Assembly (NCBI RefSeq): GCF_018304765.1
Contig: NZ_CP072642.1
Location: 169,501-233,500 of the forward strand
Direction: 5' to 3'
DNA length: 64,000 nucleotides
Source of the DNA: Chloracidobacterium sp. N
Lineage (GTDB): Bacteria > Acidobacteriota > Blastocatellia > Chloracidobacteriales > Chloracidobacteriaceae
Of this stretch, positions 8,240 to 16,205 are shown one piece after another. The position numbers and the translations under genes are program-made. Position 1 is the first letter of the stretch. Each line of letters opens with the position of its first letter. The notes below the pieces were generated by a model. That model was not told the DNA's origin. It searched no databases and saw only the letters and a list, made by a program, of their open reading frames with translations.

Positions 8240-9214
8240 ATGACCCAACCAAAACGTTTTCTCTCCGGCATTCAACCTTCGGGCAAACTCCATCTGGGCA
8301 ACTACTTTGGCGCGATTGCGCAGCATCTGGCGCTTCAGCACGAAGGCGAGGCGTTTTATTTCATCGCCAACTACCACGCGCTGACGACGATCAACGACGC
8401 CGCCCAACTGCGTGCGCTGACGCGCGAGGTGGCTGCCGCCTACCTGGCGCTGGGACTCGATCCCCGGCGCGCCGTGCTGTTCCGCCAGTCGGATATTCCC
8501 GAACTGCACGAGCTCGCGTGGCTTCTGGCCACCGTGACCGGCATGGGGCTGCTCGAACGCGCCCACGCCTACAAGGACAAGGTTGCGCGCGGGATTGCCC
8601 CCAAAGTCGGGCTGTTTTACTACCCGGTGCTCATGGCCGCGGACATCCTGGCTTACCGTTCAAACGTCGTTCCGGTCGGGGCCGACCAGGTGCAGCACGT
8701 GGAGATGACCCGCGACATGGCCGGCTACTTCAACCACACCTACGGCGAGGTGTTCGTGCTGCCGGAAGTCCGCGTCAGTGAAGTAGCTGGCATTGTGCCG
8801 GGAACCGACGGGCAGAAGATGAGCAAGTCGTACGGAAATGTCATCGAACTCTTTGCTGATGACGCGGCGCTGAAAAAGTCCGTCATGGGGATTGTCACTG
8901 ACTCCGCGCCCGTTGAAGCCCCCAAGGACCCGGAGCGGAATACGATTTTCCAGCTTTACGCGCTGGTCGCCACGCCGGAGGAAAAGGCTGCCATGGCGGA
9001 TGCCTTTCGCGCTGGCGGCTACGGCTACGGAGAAGCCAAAAAAGCCCTGCTGGCCAAGCTGAAAACCTTTTTTGGTCCGGCGCGTGAGCGTTTTGCAGCT
9101 TTGCTGGCGCGGCCCGATGACATCGAGGACGTACTGCGGGAGGGCGCCCGGCGCGCACGCACCGAGGCGCTGGCAACCATCGAGGCCGCGCGTGCGGCCT
9201 GCGGTCTGGCATGA
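8240..9214 (+). CDS. trpS: Tryptophanyl-tRNA synthetase
   Basis: This class I synthetase charges tRNA-Trp. The 324-aa product has the HIGH-type signature HLGN (residues 18-21, in SGIQPSGKLHLGNYFG) and the KMSKS loop GQKMSKSYGN near residue 193. GADQVQHVEMTRDMA is also typical of bacterial TrpS. The ATG at 8240 is chosen because the signature then sits at its normal N-terminal position; an upstream start at 8105 would read through the MFS gene. The next ORF begins at an overlapping ATGA (9211-9214), indicating translational coupling. Confidence 0.95.
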   Translation: MTQPKRFLSGIQPSGKLHLGNYFGAIAQHLALQHEGEAFYFIANYHALTTINDAAQLRALTREVAAAYLALGLDPRRAVLFRQSDIPELHELAWLLATVTGMGLLERAHAYKDKVARGIAPKVGLFYYPVLMAADILAYRSNVVPVGADQVQHVEMTRDMAGYFNHTYGEVFVLPEVRVSEVAGIVPGTDGQKMSKSYGNVIELFADDAALKKSVMGIVTDSAPVEAPKDPERNTIFQLYALVATPEEKAAMADAFRAGGYGYGEAKKALLAKLKTFFGPARERFAALLARPDDIEDVLREGARRARTEALATIEAARAACGLA

Positions 9215-9780
9215 GAGGGCCGCGTGATTCGGCGGCCGGGTGGCGGCACCGGGCCCAGACGCTGCGCGTTCCGTTGGGTTTTGTGGCGGCGGCGCTGTTT
9301 GTGCTGCTGGCGCAGCCGACGCCGGTTTCCATGGCAATTGGCGGCAGCCTCAGTCTCGTCGGGCTGGGCTGGCGGGCCTGGGCCACCGGCCACCTGCGCA
9401 AGGACGAAGTGCTGACGGTGCGGGGGCCCTACCGTCTGGCGCGCAATCCGCTGTACTGGGGAAGTGCCTGGATGACCACGGGCTGTCTGACGGCCGGCGC
9501 GCCATGGCCGCTCGCTCTGTTGGTTGCCGGGTTGTTTGTCGGGATTTACTGGCCCGTCATGCAGGCGGAAGCCGCGCACCTGGCCCGTTTGTTTCCCGAT
9601 ACCTATCCAGCGTACGCGGCCCGGACACCGCTCTTCGTGCCCGACCTGCGCCGCCTGGCAGCCGCCTTGGGGGATGGCTTTGACTGGCGGCTGTACGTGC
9701 GCCACCGCGAATATCAGGCCGGGCTGGGACTGGCAACGGTTTTCCTGCTGCTGGGCCTCAAGCTCTGGTGGGCAGGGTGA
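9211..9780 (+). CDS. Isoprenylcysteine carboxyl methyltransferase-like (ICMT/PEMT) membrane protein
   Basis: The 189-aa protein has four or five hydrophobic segments and the conserved cytosolic motif GPYRLARNPLYWGS (residues 73-86) of the ICMT/PEMT membrane methyltransferase superfamily. These enzymes use SAM on lipidic substrates such as prenyl-cysteines, phosphatidylethanolamine or isoprenoid quinone/carotenoid-like molecules. Bacterial members of this length are mostly uncharacterised. Its ATG overlaps the trpS stop (ATGA), so it is translationally coupled to trpS without obvious functional connection. It converges on the minus-strand permease gene, with 9 bp between stops. Confidence 0.7.
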   Translation: MRGPRDSAAGWRHRAQTLRVPLGFVAAALFVLLAQPTPVSMAIGGSLSLVGLGWRAWATGHLRKDEVLTVRGPYRLARNPLYWGSAWMTTGCLTAGAPWPLALLVAGLFVGIYWPVMQAEAAHLARLFPDTYPAYAARTPLFVPDLRRLAAALGDGFDWRLYVRHREYQAGLGLATVFLLLGLKLWWAG

Positions 9781-9789
9781 GGGCGCGGG

Positions 9790-11091
9790 CTACTCGTACC
9801 GCAGCGCCTCGGCCGGGTCGAGTTGGGCGGCCCGCAGCGCCGGCAGGAAACCGGATACGAGTCCGACAGCAACCGAAATACCAAAACCGACGCCGATGGA
9901 CCAGAGCGGCACCAGCGACGGCACACTGGGCACAAAGGCGTTGAGTCCGGCGCTCATCCCGACGCCAATCCCGATGCCCAGCGCGCCGCCGATGAGGGAA
10001 AGCACCACGGCTTCAATGAGAAACTGCGTCAGAACGTCCCGGCGGCGTGCGCCGACGGCGCGGCGCGTCCCGATTTCCTTCGTGCGCTCCGTGACCGACA
10101 CGAGCATGATGTTCATCACACCGATACCGCCGACGAGCAGACTGACCGACGCCAGGGAGACGGCAATGATGCCCAGCACAGAGGTGATGCTGTTGAAAGT
10201 CTCAAAAATAGCATCAGGCGTGCTGATGCCGAAGTTGTCGGGCTGGTCCGAGCGAAGCCGGCGGCGGCGGCGCAGCAGCTCCGTGATTTCGTCGCGCATA
10301 GCTTCGAGACGGCCCTCACGGGCGTGGGCAATGATGGTGATGCCACGGTCGCGGAGCAGGTCGGGATACCGCTGGGCCAGATTGGCGTAGGGAATCAGGA
10401 TTTGCCGGTCTTCCGGCGTATCACCGAAAATGCCGGTCGGGCCTTTTTCGACGACCCCGATGACCCGGTAGGAACGTCCTTCAAATTCCACCATCTCGCC
10501 AAGCGGGTTCTGCGTGCCAAAGAGCTGTTCGGCAGCAACGGGGCCGAGCACGGCTACGTCCAGCTTGCGGTCGTGTTCTTCCGGGGTAAAAAAGCGTCCC
10601 AGGCGCAGGTTCAGCCAGCGGACTTCCGGGTAGTTGGCCCAGACGCCAAAGGCAATCGGGCGAGTGGCTTCGCGCCCCTTGTACTTGAGACGGTACTGCG
10701 TGGCACTCGGCCCAAAGCTGCCGACAACAAGCTGCGGGGTGGCGGCACGGACGGAAGGCAGGCGGTTGACGGCTTCGGCATCCTCTTCGGTGAGCGGTTT
10801 GCGCTGTCGTTCTTCGGGCGTCACCCGTGAAAAGCGCGGCCCGATGGAATCGTAGCGGCTGATGTAAAGCACCTCGGGCCCAACCTGCGCCGCCAGCTTC
10901 GCCGTCCGGTCCTTGACGCCGGTCAGCACCGAGGAAACGGCAATGACCGTCGCCGTGCCCACCAGCACGCCCAGAACAGTGAGCAGCGAACGAAGCTTGT
11001 TGGCCCAGACATTGATGAGCGCCAGCCAGATGTTTTCAAGAAAAAGTTGCACCGTCAGCGTTCCGGTTTCAGAAATCAGGGCCTCAAACAT
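9790..11091 (-). CDS. MacB/FtsX-type ABC transporter permease
   Basis: The 433-aa protein has one transmembrane helix near residues 29-53 (NKLRSLLTVLGVLVGTATVIAV). A periplasmic MacB-PCD domain follows (about 60-290, including the LTEEDAEAVNRLPSVRAATP pattern), then three C-terminal helices with the FtsX core (VGGIGVMNIMLVSVTERTKE). This is the MacB mechanotransmission architecture without the fused ATPase. The N-terminal 15-20 residues precede the usual start of the family. Its ATG overlaps the stop of the upstream SPOR-Ycf48 gene (TGATG), so the two are coupled. No partner ATPase is adjacent; the ABC ATPase at 58.7 kb is too far away to assign. Confidence 0.85.
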   Translation of the reverse strand: MFEALISETGTLTVQLFLENIWLALINVWANKLRSLLTVLGVLVGTATVIAVSSVLTGVKDRTAKLAAQVGPEVLYISRYDSIGPRFSRVTPEERQRKPLTEEDAEAVNRLPSVRAATPQLVVGSFGPSATQYRLKYKGREATRPIAFGVWANYPEVRWLNLRLGRFFTPEEHDRKLDVAVLGPVAAEQLFGTQNPLGEMVEFEGRSYRVIGVVEKGPTGIFGDTPEDRQILIPYANLAQRYPDLLRDRGITIIAHAREGRLEAMRDEITELLRRRRRLRSDQPDNFGISTPDAIFETFNSITSVLGIIAVSLASVSLLVGGIGVMNIMLVSVTERTKEIGTRRAVGARRRDVLTQFLIEAVVLSLIGGALGIGIGVGMSAGLNAFVPSVPSLVPLWSIGVGFGISVAVGLVSGFLPALRAAQLDPAEALRYE

Positions 11092-12815
11092 CAGGGCCGG
11101 TAGCGCAGCACCGTGCCGCCCTGCCCCACGGCCCAGCCGGTTTGCGGATCGAGGAAGAAGGCTCCGTAAATCTGCGTGCCGGCAAGGGTTTTTTCCTCCC
11201 GCCAGGTGCGGCCGCCATCCCGTGTCGCCCAGATGCCGACTTCATACGGCGGGGAAGAGCTGTCACGGGAAAGCAGTGCCCCGATAGTCCAGCCCGTACG
11301 TTCGTCCAGAAAGTGTGTCACATGAAAGCCCGGCACTGCCATCCGGCGTTCGCTCCACGTCGCGCCGCCGTCGTTGGTGAAGTGCAGGGTGACGAAGCGG
11401 GCGTCGCCCCGGTAGAGTTCCGAGACGACACTGCCGCGCCGGGCATCGAGGAAGCGCATCGAGGTGATGTCGGCGCTCGTGGCGGCAAACGGAATCGGGT
11501 AGCGCGTCCAGGTTTCGCCGCCGTCCTGCGTCCAGAACACACCGGCCGGGCGCGTGATGCCGCGTCCGAAAAAGTTGCCGGCCACCCAGCCCCGGCGCTC
11601 ATCGAGAAACTGCACGAGCGTAAACGTCAGGACGACATCGGGGAGACCTTCGGGCCGCTCGATGGCACGCCGCAGTCCCTCGCAGGCCGTCCACGTTGCA
11701 CCGCCGTCCGTGGTACGGAACACCGCGCCGTAGTTGCCGACGGCAAACCCAACCTGTTCGTTCACAAACCACAGGCTGCGCACATCGAGTTCCGCGATGG
11801 GACGCCAGACCGTCCCGCCATCGTCCGTGCGCAGGATGGTGGGTTCGATGCCATCTACCGCCGGGTCAAGTCCATAGGTGCCGCCGACGGCTGCCCAGCC
11901 GGTCTGGGCATTCAGAAAAAACAGACCGGTGATGTTGGCTTTGGTGCCAGTGACCTGTTCGACCCAGTGCCGGCCGCCATCTTCGGTGTGGAGAAGCGTG
12001 CCGCGCCGTCCGCCAACCCAGCCTTTTTCCGGGCTGATGAAGTAGGCGCAGTGCAGATCGGCGCGGGTGGGTGTGGAAAGGCGTATCCAGGGTGACGGGT
12101 CAGGACGGAAATCCGCCCAGGCGGGCGTCACCGGGGCCGCGATTCCTTCCATAAGCAGCGCCGGACGTTCGGCCTGCCGGGGCAACTGCCGCCCCGGGGC
12201 TTCCACCGGGGGAGGGGGTGTTTCTCCGGGCGCTGTAGCCGCGTCGCCGGGTTGTCCGCCGGTGCTTTGGTCGCCAGCCGGCAGCGGGCTGGTATCCGGC
12301 GGCGGCTTGACGACGGCCGGCGGTGGTGCCGGCTGGCCCTTTGGCTTGATGACCAGCACCGGCGGCGGCAGGGCTTTGGCAGGAGTGTTTCCCCCGGATG
12401 CCGTGGTTGACGGCGGAGTGTTTCCCGGCGGTGGAAGCGGGGCCGGGAGCGCCGGCGCGCGCGTCAGCGCGGCATCTGCCGGGCCGTCATAGACCGTGAT
12501 AAACGCATCCCGGACGCCGATGGCACGCGCGTAGCGTTGGGCTTCGGCCGGGCTGGCAAAGCGTCCGACCCGCACCCGGTAAAATGTCCCCTGGGGCAGT
12601 TCAACCTTGACGTAGTAGGCCGCCACGCCCCGCGCCCGGTAGGCGGCCACGGTTTCGCGGGCTACCGTTTCATCGTTGACCGAGGCCACCTGGACGGTGT
12701 GTGTCCGTCCCTGGCCGTGGCCCTGGCCGTGGCCCCGGCCGTGGCCGATGGACGTTCCCAGCCAGAACAACAGGATGGCAACCAGAATGTATCCGGTGGG
12801 CGCGCAGGTTCTCAC
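11091..12815 (-). CDS. SPOR domain - Pro-rich linker - Ycf48-like beta-propeller protein
   Basis: From a GTG at 12813-12815 with a well-placed GGGAG ribosome site, this encodes 574 aa. Residues 7-24 form an N-terminal membrane anchor (YILVAILLFWLGTS). A His/Gly/Gln repeat follows, encoded by 12-bp repeats near 12715-12750. Residues 38-110 look like a SPOR domain, which binds denuded septal glycan (VQVASVNDETVARETV, FYRVRVGRFASPAEAQRYA). A Pro-rich linker leads to a C-terminal half with BNR/Ycf48-type blades (GWVGGRRGTLLHTEDGGRHW, GFAVGNYGAVFRTTDGGATW). Ycf48/HCF136 proteins are photosystem assembly factors in oxygenic phototrophs, but related propellers occur widely. A start at 12959 would add 48 residues without family support. 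It is coupled to the MacB-type permease. Confidence 0.7.
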   Translation of the reverse strand: MRTCAPTGYILVAILLFWLGTSIGHGRGHGQGHGQGRTHTVQVASVNDETVARETVAAYRARGVAAYYVKVELPQGTFYRVRVGRFASPAEAQRYARAIGVRDAFITVYDGPADAALTRAPALPAPLPPPGNTPPSTTASGGNTPAKALPPPVLVIKPKGQPAPPPAVVKPPPDTSPLPAGDQSTGGQPGDAATAPGETPPPPVEAPGRQLPRQAERPALLMEGIAAPVTPAWADFRPDPSPWIRLSTPTRADLHCAYFISPEKGWVGGRRGTLLHTEDGGRHWVEQVTGTKANITGLFFLNAQTGWAAVGGTYGLDPAVDGIEPTILRTDDGGTVWRPIAELDVRSLWFVNEQVGFAVGNYGAVFRTTDGGATWTACEGLRRAIERPEGLPDVVLTFTLVQFLDERRGWVAGNFFGRGITRPAGVFWTQDGGETWTRYPIPFAATSADITSMRFLDARRGSVVSELYRGDARFVTLHFTNDGGATWSERRMAVPGFHVTHFLDERTGWTIGALLSRDSSSPPYEVGIWATRDGGRTWREEKTLAGTQIYGAFFLDPQTGWAVGQGGTVLRYRP

Positions 12816-13012
12816 AGGTGTCTCCCGGCGTGGAAGGCGGCAATGCAAAGTCCTGACCTGGATAACTGCCGTCGCTTCAGAGAAAAAGGCGGACAGATGG
12901 ACTGGGCCTGTGATGAAACATACAAAAGTTGGCGGGATGTCGCTTGCCGTCGCTTGCACCGGTGATTATGGTGTGGTGTGCGCAAGTCCATTTCGTTTCT
13001 GCTCCATCCACG

Positions 13013-14521
13013 ATGCCCGTCAATCCAGACATCAACTATACCGCAGTTCTCCCGGAAATCTGCCTGACCGCTACCGGTTTGGTAGTCATGATGTATGACG
13101 CTTTTGCCAGAGAAAGCCGGCGGTGGGCTGGTCTGATCGTGTTGGGCGGGCTGGGTCTGGCCGCCTATGGCGTCTGGCGCTGGGTTGGTCTGTCGCCGGG
13201 TTCAAGCTTCAACGGCATGCTGGTGACGGACCCCCTGCGTACCGCCTTTGCCTTTGTGTTGCTCCTTGTGGCGGCGCTCTCGGCCCTGCTGGCGATGCCA
13301 ACTTTTGGACATCAGTCCAAAAGTGGCGGCGAATACTTTGCCCTGCTGACCTTTGCCACGGTAGGCATGCTGCTCATCGCCGGCGCTGGCGACCTCGCCA
13401 TGCTGTTTCTGGGTATCGAGATTCTTTCGATTGCCTCCTACGCCATGGCCGGTTTCCGGCGCAGCGATCTGCGGTCGAATGAAGCGGCCGTCAAGTATTT
13501 CATTCTGGGTTCGTTTTCGACGGGCTTTCTCGTCTATGGCATGGCGCTGGTCTATGGCGCGACGCGCACGACCAATCTCAAGACCATTCAGATCGTCGTG
13601 CAAAACGGCAACCTGACGTCGGAATCACTGCTCCTGACCGGGGCGGCGCTGATGCTGGTCGGACTGTGTTTCAAGGCGGCCGCCGCGCCGTTTCACCTCT
13701 GGGCGCCGGATGTGTACCAGGGCGCGCCGACGCCCGTGACGGCCTTTATGGCGGCCGGCCCCAAGGCGGCAGCCTTCGTCGCCCTGCTGCGGGTCTTTGC
13801 CGAGATGTTTCCGGCTGAAGCCGGGGCGCTGCACCAGACGTGGACGCTCATCCTCGCCACGGTGGCCGTGCTCTCGATGGTCATCGGCAACGTCGTGGCC
13901 ATCGTGCAGGACGACATCAAGCGCATGCTGGCTTATTCCTCGATTGCCCACGCCGGCTATGCCCTGTTGGGGGTTATCGTCGGCGACTGGAAAGCCACTC
14001 TGTTTTACCTCGCCGGCTATGCCGTGATGACCTTGGGGGCGTTTGCCGTCGTGGCCTATGTGGCGCGTGAGGACGACCGCCAGACGCTCATTCTGGACTA
14101 CGCCGGGCTGGGCTTTCAGGCACCGGGAGCGGCTGTGGCGCTTGCGGTCTTCCTGCTTGCACTGGGGGGGCTTCCGCTGACGGCCGGCTTTATGGGCAAA
14201 TTTGTTCTCTTCCGGGAAGTCTGGCAGGGGGGCTACGCCGAACTGGTCGTCGTTGCCGTGCTCAACAGTGCCGTGTCGCTTTACTACTACCTGCGCCCGA
14301 TTGTGACGATGTTTTTCCAGGAAGGGCGGCAAAACGAGGACGAACTGCCCGACCTGCCGTGGACGCTGACCACGGTGCTGTCAGTGACGCTGGCCGCCGT
14401 GTTCTATCTTGGTGTGTTTCCAGAACCCATCCTGGCCGGGCTGACGCGCAAGGTGGAATCCGCCCCGGCCGGTGAGCTGCCACGGGCTACGCCGTTGCCA
14501 CGGGCGATGCCGGGCCGGTAA
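13013..14521 (+). CDS. nuoN: NADH-quinone oxidoreductase subunit N
   Basis: NuoN is one of three antiporter-like, proton-pumping membrane subunits of complex I. The 502-aa product has about 14 hydrophobic segments and family signatures LFLGIEILSIASYAMAG and NEAAVKYFILGSFSTGF, plus the helix-broken segments with Lys/His (GLCFKAAAAPFHLWAPDVYQG). I start at ATG 13013 (MPVNPDINYTAVLPEI), where the first helix begins as in homologues. An upstream start at 12929 adds 28 residues without support. The gene is flanked by minus-strand genes on both sides, so it is not in a nuo operon here; nuoL and nuoM must be elsewhere. It converges on bchP with 9 bp between stops. Confidence 0.93.
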   Translation: MPVNPDINYTAVLPEICLTATGLVVMMYDAFARESRRWAGLIVLGGLGLAAYGVWRWVGLSPGSSFNGMLVTDPLRTAFAFVLLLVAALSALLAMPTFGHQSKSGGEYFALLTFATVGMLLIAGAGDLAMLFLGIEILSIASYAMAGFRRSDLRSNEAAVKYFILGSFSTGFLVYGMALVYGATRTTNLKTIQIVVQNGNLTSESLLLTGAALMLVGLCFKAAAAPFHLWAPDVYQGAPTPVTAFMAAGPKAAAFVALLRVFAEMFPAEAGALHQTWTLILATVAVLSMVIGNVVAIVQDDIKRMLAYSSIAHAGYALLGVIVGDWKATLFYLAGYAVMTLGAFAVVAYVAREDDRQTLILDYAGLGFQAPGAAVALAVFLLALGGLPLTAGFMGKFVLFREVWQGGYAELVVVAVLNSAVSLYYYLRPIVTMFFQEGRQNEDELPDLPWTLTTVLSVTLAAVFYLGVFPEPILAGLTRKVESAPAGELPRATPLPRAMPGR

Positions 14522-14530
14522 ACGCACGAA

Positions 14531-15727
14531 TCAGGCTGGAGTGGCGTCGAGCCGGGTAGGGCGGTACAGCCCCAGCAGGGCGCGGGTCAGGTGGTAGAAG
14601 TTCTTGCTCATGATGCGGATGCCGTCGAGCATCGGCATCCGCACCAGCGTTTTGTACATGTAGGATTGAAACGTCAAATCCTGCACGCCACGGTCGCGGC
14701 AGATGGCCACGAATGCTTCCCGCCGGGCGTCGTTTTTGTAGTACAGGTTCTGCATCAGTTCGAGGAAGCGGAACGTGGCGCCGTACTTCTTCAGAAAAGC
14801 CTTCTGGTAGGCGCGATGGAGTTTTTCGCTGCGCAGATCGTGACGACATTCCAGCATGGCCTCAGCGGCCATCTCGCCGCTTTTCATGGCATAGAAAATC
14901 CCCTCGCCTGAACTCGAGGCCACGAGTCCGGCGGCGTCGCCAACCAGCGCGACGCGGTTCGTCACCCAGCGGTCATAGGGGCGGAGCGGAATGGGCGCGC
15001 CTTCGCGCAGCGTGGGGCGTTCACTGATGCCCAGGTGCTGCTTGAAGGCTTCAAGGTGTCCCTTGAGATTGGCGCTGCGAATGGCCGTGCCGGTGCCGAC
15101 GGCGACGTGGTCGGCTTTGGGAAAGACCCAGCCGTAAAAGTCGGGCGAGTAGCGGCCGTCATAGTAAATGGCACAACGGTCGTTGAGGCGGCGCGCTGTT
15201 TCGGTATTGAGGGCAAACCGCTCCTGGACGGCCGCCGCGACGAGACCGCCCTGGTGCAGATCGAAGGTGCGCGCCACGAAGGAATTGGCCCCGTCCGCGC
15301 CGATGATGGCATCGGCCACCAGCGTCTGGCGGTTTCCCTGGGGCGTGGTGAAGGTGACGGTCGCGCCGCGTTCGGTGGCATCCACGCCTTCAACCCGTCC
15401 CTCGACGACAAGAGCGCCGAGTTGGCTTGCCCGCTGGCGCAGAAACGCATCGAACGCCTCGCGGCAGACCATGCCGACGTAACCCTGGTGGATGTCCATG
15501 GTGACGGCCCGCCCCGACGGGGCATAGACCGCCACGGAGGAGACCCGCCGCTGGATGAGGTGCTCAGGAATGTCGAAATCCCGCACCAGAACCGGTGGAA
15601 TGGCACCACCGCAGGGTTTGATCCGGGAAAAACTTTTTTCGATGAGTACCGTCTCAACGCCGGCCCGCGCCAACGTGGCCGCCGCTGTGGACCCGCCCGG
15701 CCCCCCTCCACATACAATCACCCGCAT
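14531..15727 (-). CDS. bchP: Geranylgeranyl reductase (BchP/ChlP family)
   Basis: BchP reduces geranylgeranyl groups of bacteriochlorophyll (or free GGPP) to phytyl using NADPH/FAD. The 398-aa product has the FAD dinucleotide fold (VIVCGGGPGGSTAA, residues 3-16) and the reductase signature KPCGGAIP near residue 37, followed by DFDIP and the RR after LIQ seen in plant and bacterial ChlP. GDAAGLVASSSGEGIFYAMKSG is the second FAD motif. Archaeal lipid and menaquinone-tail reductases share the fold, but this N-terminal block is closest to ChlP/BchP. A PucC-family gene lies upstream on the same strand, beyond about 480 bp containing a putative promoter, leader hairpin and structured direct repeats. 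Confidence 0.85.
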   Translation of the reverse strand: MRVIVCGGGPGGSTAAATLARAGVETVLIEKSFSRIKPCGGAIPPVLVRDFDIPEHLIQRRVSSVAVYAPSGRAVTMDIHQGYVGMVCREAFDAFLRQRASQLGALVVEGRVEGVDATERGATVTFTTPQGNRQTLVADAIIGADGANSFVARTFDLHQGGLVAAAVQERFALNTETARRLNDRCAIYYDGRYSPDFYGWVFPKADHVAVGTGTAIRSANLKGHLEAFKQHLGISERPTLREGAPIPLRPYDRWVTNRVALVGDAAGLVASSSGEGIFYAMKSGEMAAEAMLECRHDLRSEKLHRAYQKAFLKKYGATFRFLELMQNLYYKNDARREAFVAICRDRGVQDLTFQSYMYKTLVRMPMLDGIRIMSKNFYHLTRALLGLYRPTRLDATPA

Positions 15728-15799
15728 AAAACACGCTCCCGGTAATGGATTTCAACGGTGGGAAGCCGGGCTGTTCTGTGCCTGGCCACTTCTGCATCA

Positions 15800-15829
15800 C
15801 GGTTTTATGCCGCGCTCCCGGCAAAACCG
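15800..15829 (-). promoter_or_regulatory. Leader hairpin upstream of bchP
   Basis: CGGTTTTATGCCG (15800-15812) can pair with CGGCAAAACCG (15819-15829), forming an 11-bp stem with a 2-nt bulge and 6-nt loop. It would lie in the bchP 5' leader, about 75-100 nt before the start codon. No T-run follows on the minus strand, so it is more likely a stability or translation-control element than a terminator. Confidence 0.4.
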
Positions 15830-15850
15830 GGCGATCTGTCTGGGGCAACG

Positions 15851-15879
15851 TGTGTAACGCTACAGAGAAAAAGTTTCAA
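15851..15879 (-). promoter_or_regulatory. Candidate bchP promoter with overlapping TGTA-N4-TACA palindrome
   Basis: On the minus strand TTGAAA (15874-15879) and TACACA (15851-15856) are separated by 17 bp. The palindrome TGTAACGCTACA (15853-15864) overlaps the -10. TGT...ACA palindromes are used by several bacterial repressors, including the PpsR/CrtJ type (whose spacing is longer), so a photosynthesis regulator is possible but not shown. Confidence 0.35.
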
Positions 15880-15942
15880 AAGGCGCAGCGTACCTTTGCT
15901 CGTTCCCACTCGACTCGGACACTCAAGCTCCATCCTTCCGGC

Positions 15943-16019
15943 AATCAATTTGCAGGGAAGGAAGCGTCTGCTTGCTGCGTCCCCACTCAACAAGGACACG
16001 CTCCTCCCTGCAAACCCGG
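15943..16019. repeat. 77-bp structured direct repeat, copy 1
   Basis: This copy differs from copy 2 (16063-16139) at a single base (G15964 versus A16084). The ends are inverted repeats, TTTGCAGGGA near the left and TCCCTGCAAA near the right, enclosing further partly paired sequence (GGA.GCGT with ACGCTCC), so each copy can fold into a long hairpin. A degenerate third copy seems to lie at about 15893-15936 (TTGCTCGTTCCCACTC, then GGACACTC and CTCCATCC). No protein function is apparent. The repeats sit between the PucC-like gene and bchP. Confidence 0.9.
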
Positions 16020-16048
16020 CCGTACTTCCCCACCAACGGAAGTACGGC
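16019..16048 (+). terminator. Perfect 11-bp hairpin between the 77-bp repeats
   Basis: GCCGTACTTCC (16019-16029) pairs perfectly with GGAAGTACGGC (16038-16048) around an 8-nt loop and is followed on the plus strand by TTTATT. It resembles a rho-independent terminator for plus-strand transcripts coming out of copy 1. Alternatively it is a structural part of a composite repeat RNA. Confidence 0.45.
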
Positions 16049-16062
16049 TTTATTCCTGACAG

Positions 16063-16139
16063 AATCAATTTGCAGGGAAGGAAACGTCTGCTTGCTGCGT
16101 CCCCACTCAACAAGGACACGCTCCTCCCTGCAAACCCGG
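16063..16139. repeat. 77-bp structured direct repeat, copy 2
   Basis: This second copy is offset from copy 1 by exactly 120 bp (77-bp repeat plus 43-bp spacer holding the 16019-16048 hairpin) and is 76/77 identical. The near identity suggests recent duplication or conversion, or strong selection on structure and sequence. The 478-bp interval 15728-16205 is otherwise the bchP promoter/leader region. Confidence 0.9.
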
Positions 16140-16205
16140 GACCGTATCGGGCGCCTTTGTGTCGCCACACGATACGGCAGTCTCTTCAAAGCGCGCTCAT
16201 CTCAA

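Noticed and set aside
15943-16139. CRISPR or integron attC pair
   Set aside because: Only two near-identical copies, no spacers of standard length, and no inverse-core RYYYAAC/GTTRRRY boxes.
15805-16189. Small coding frames within the structured direct repeats
   Set aside because: They exist in several overlapping frames on both strands, repeat the same peptide because the DNA repeats, and have no ribosome site.
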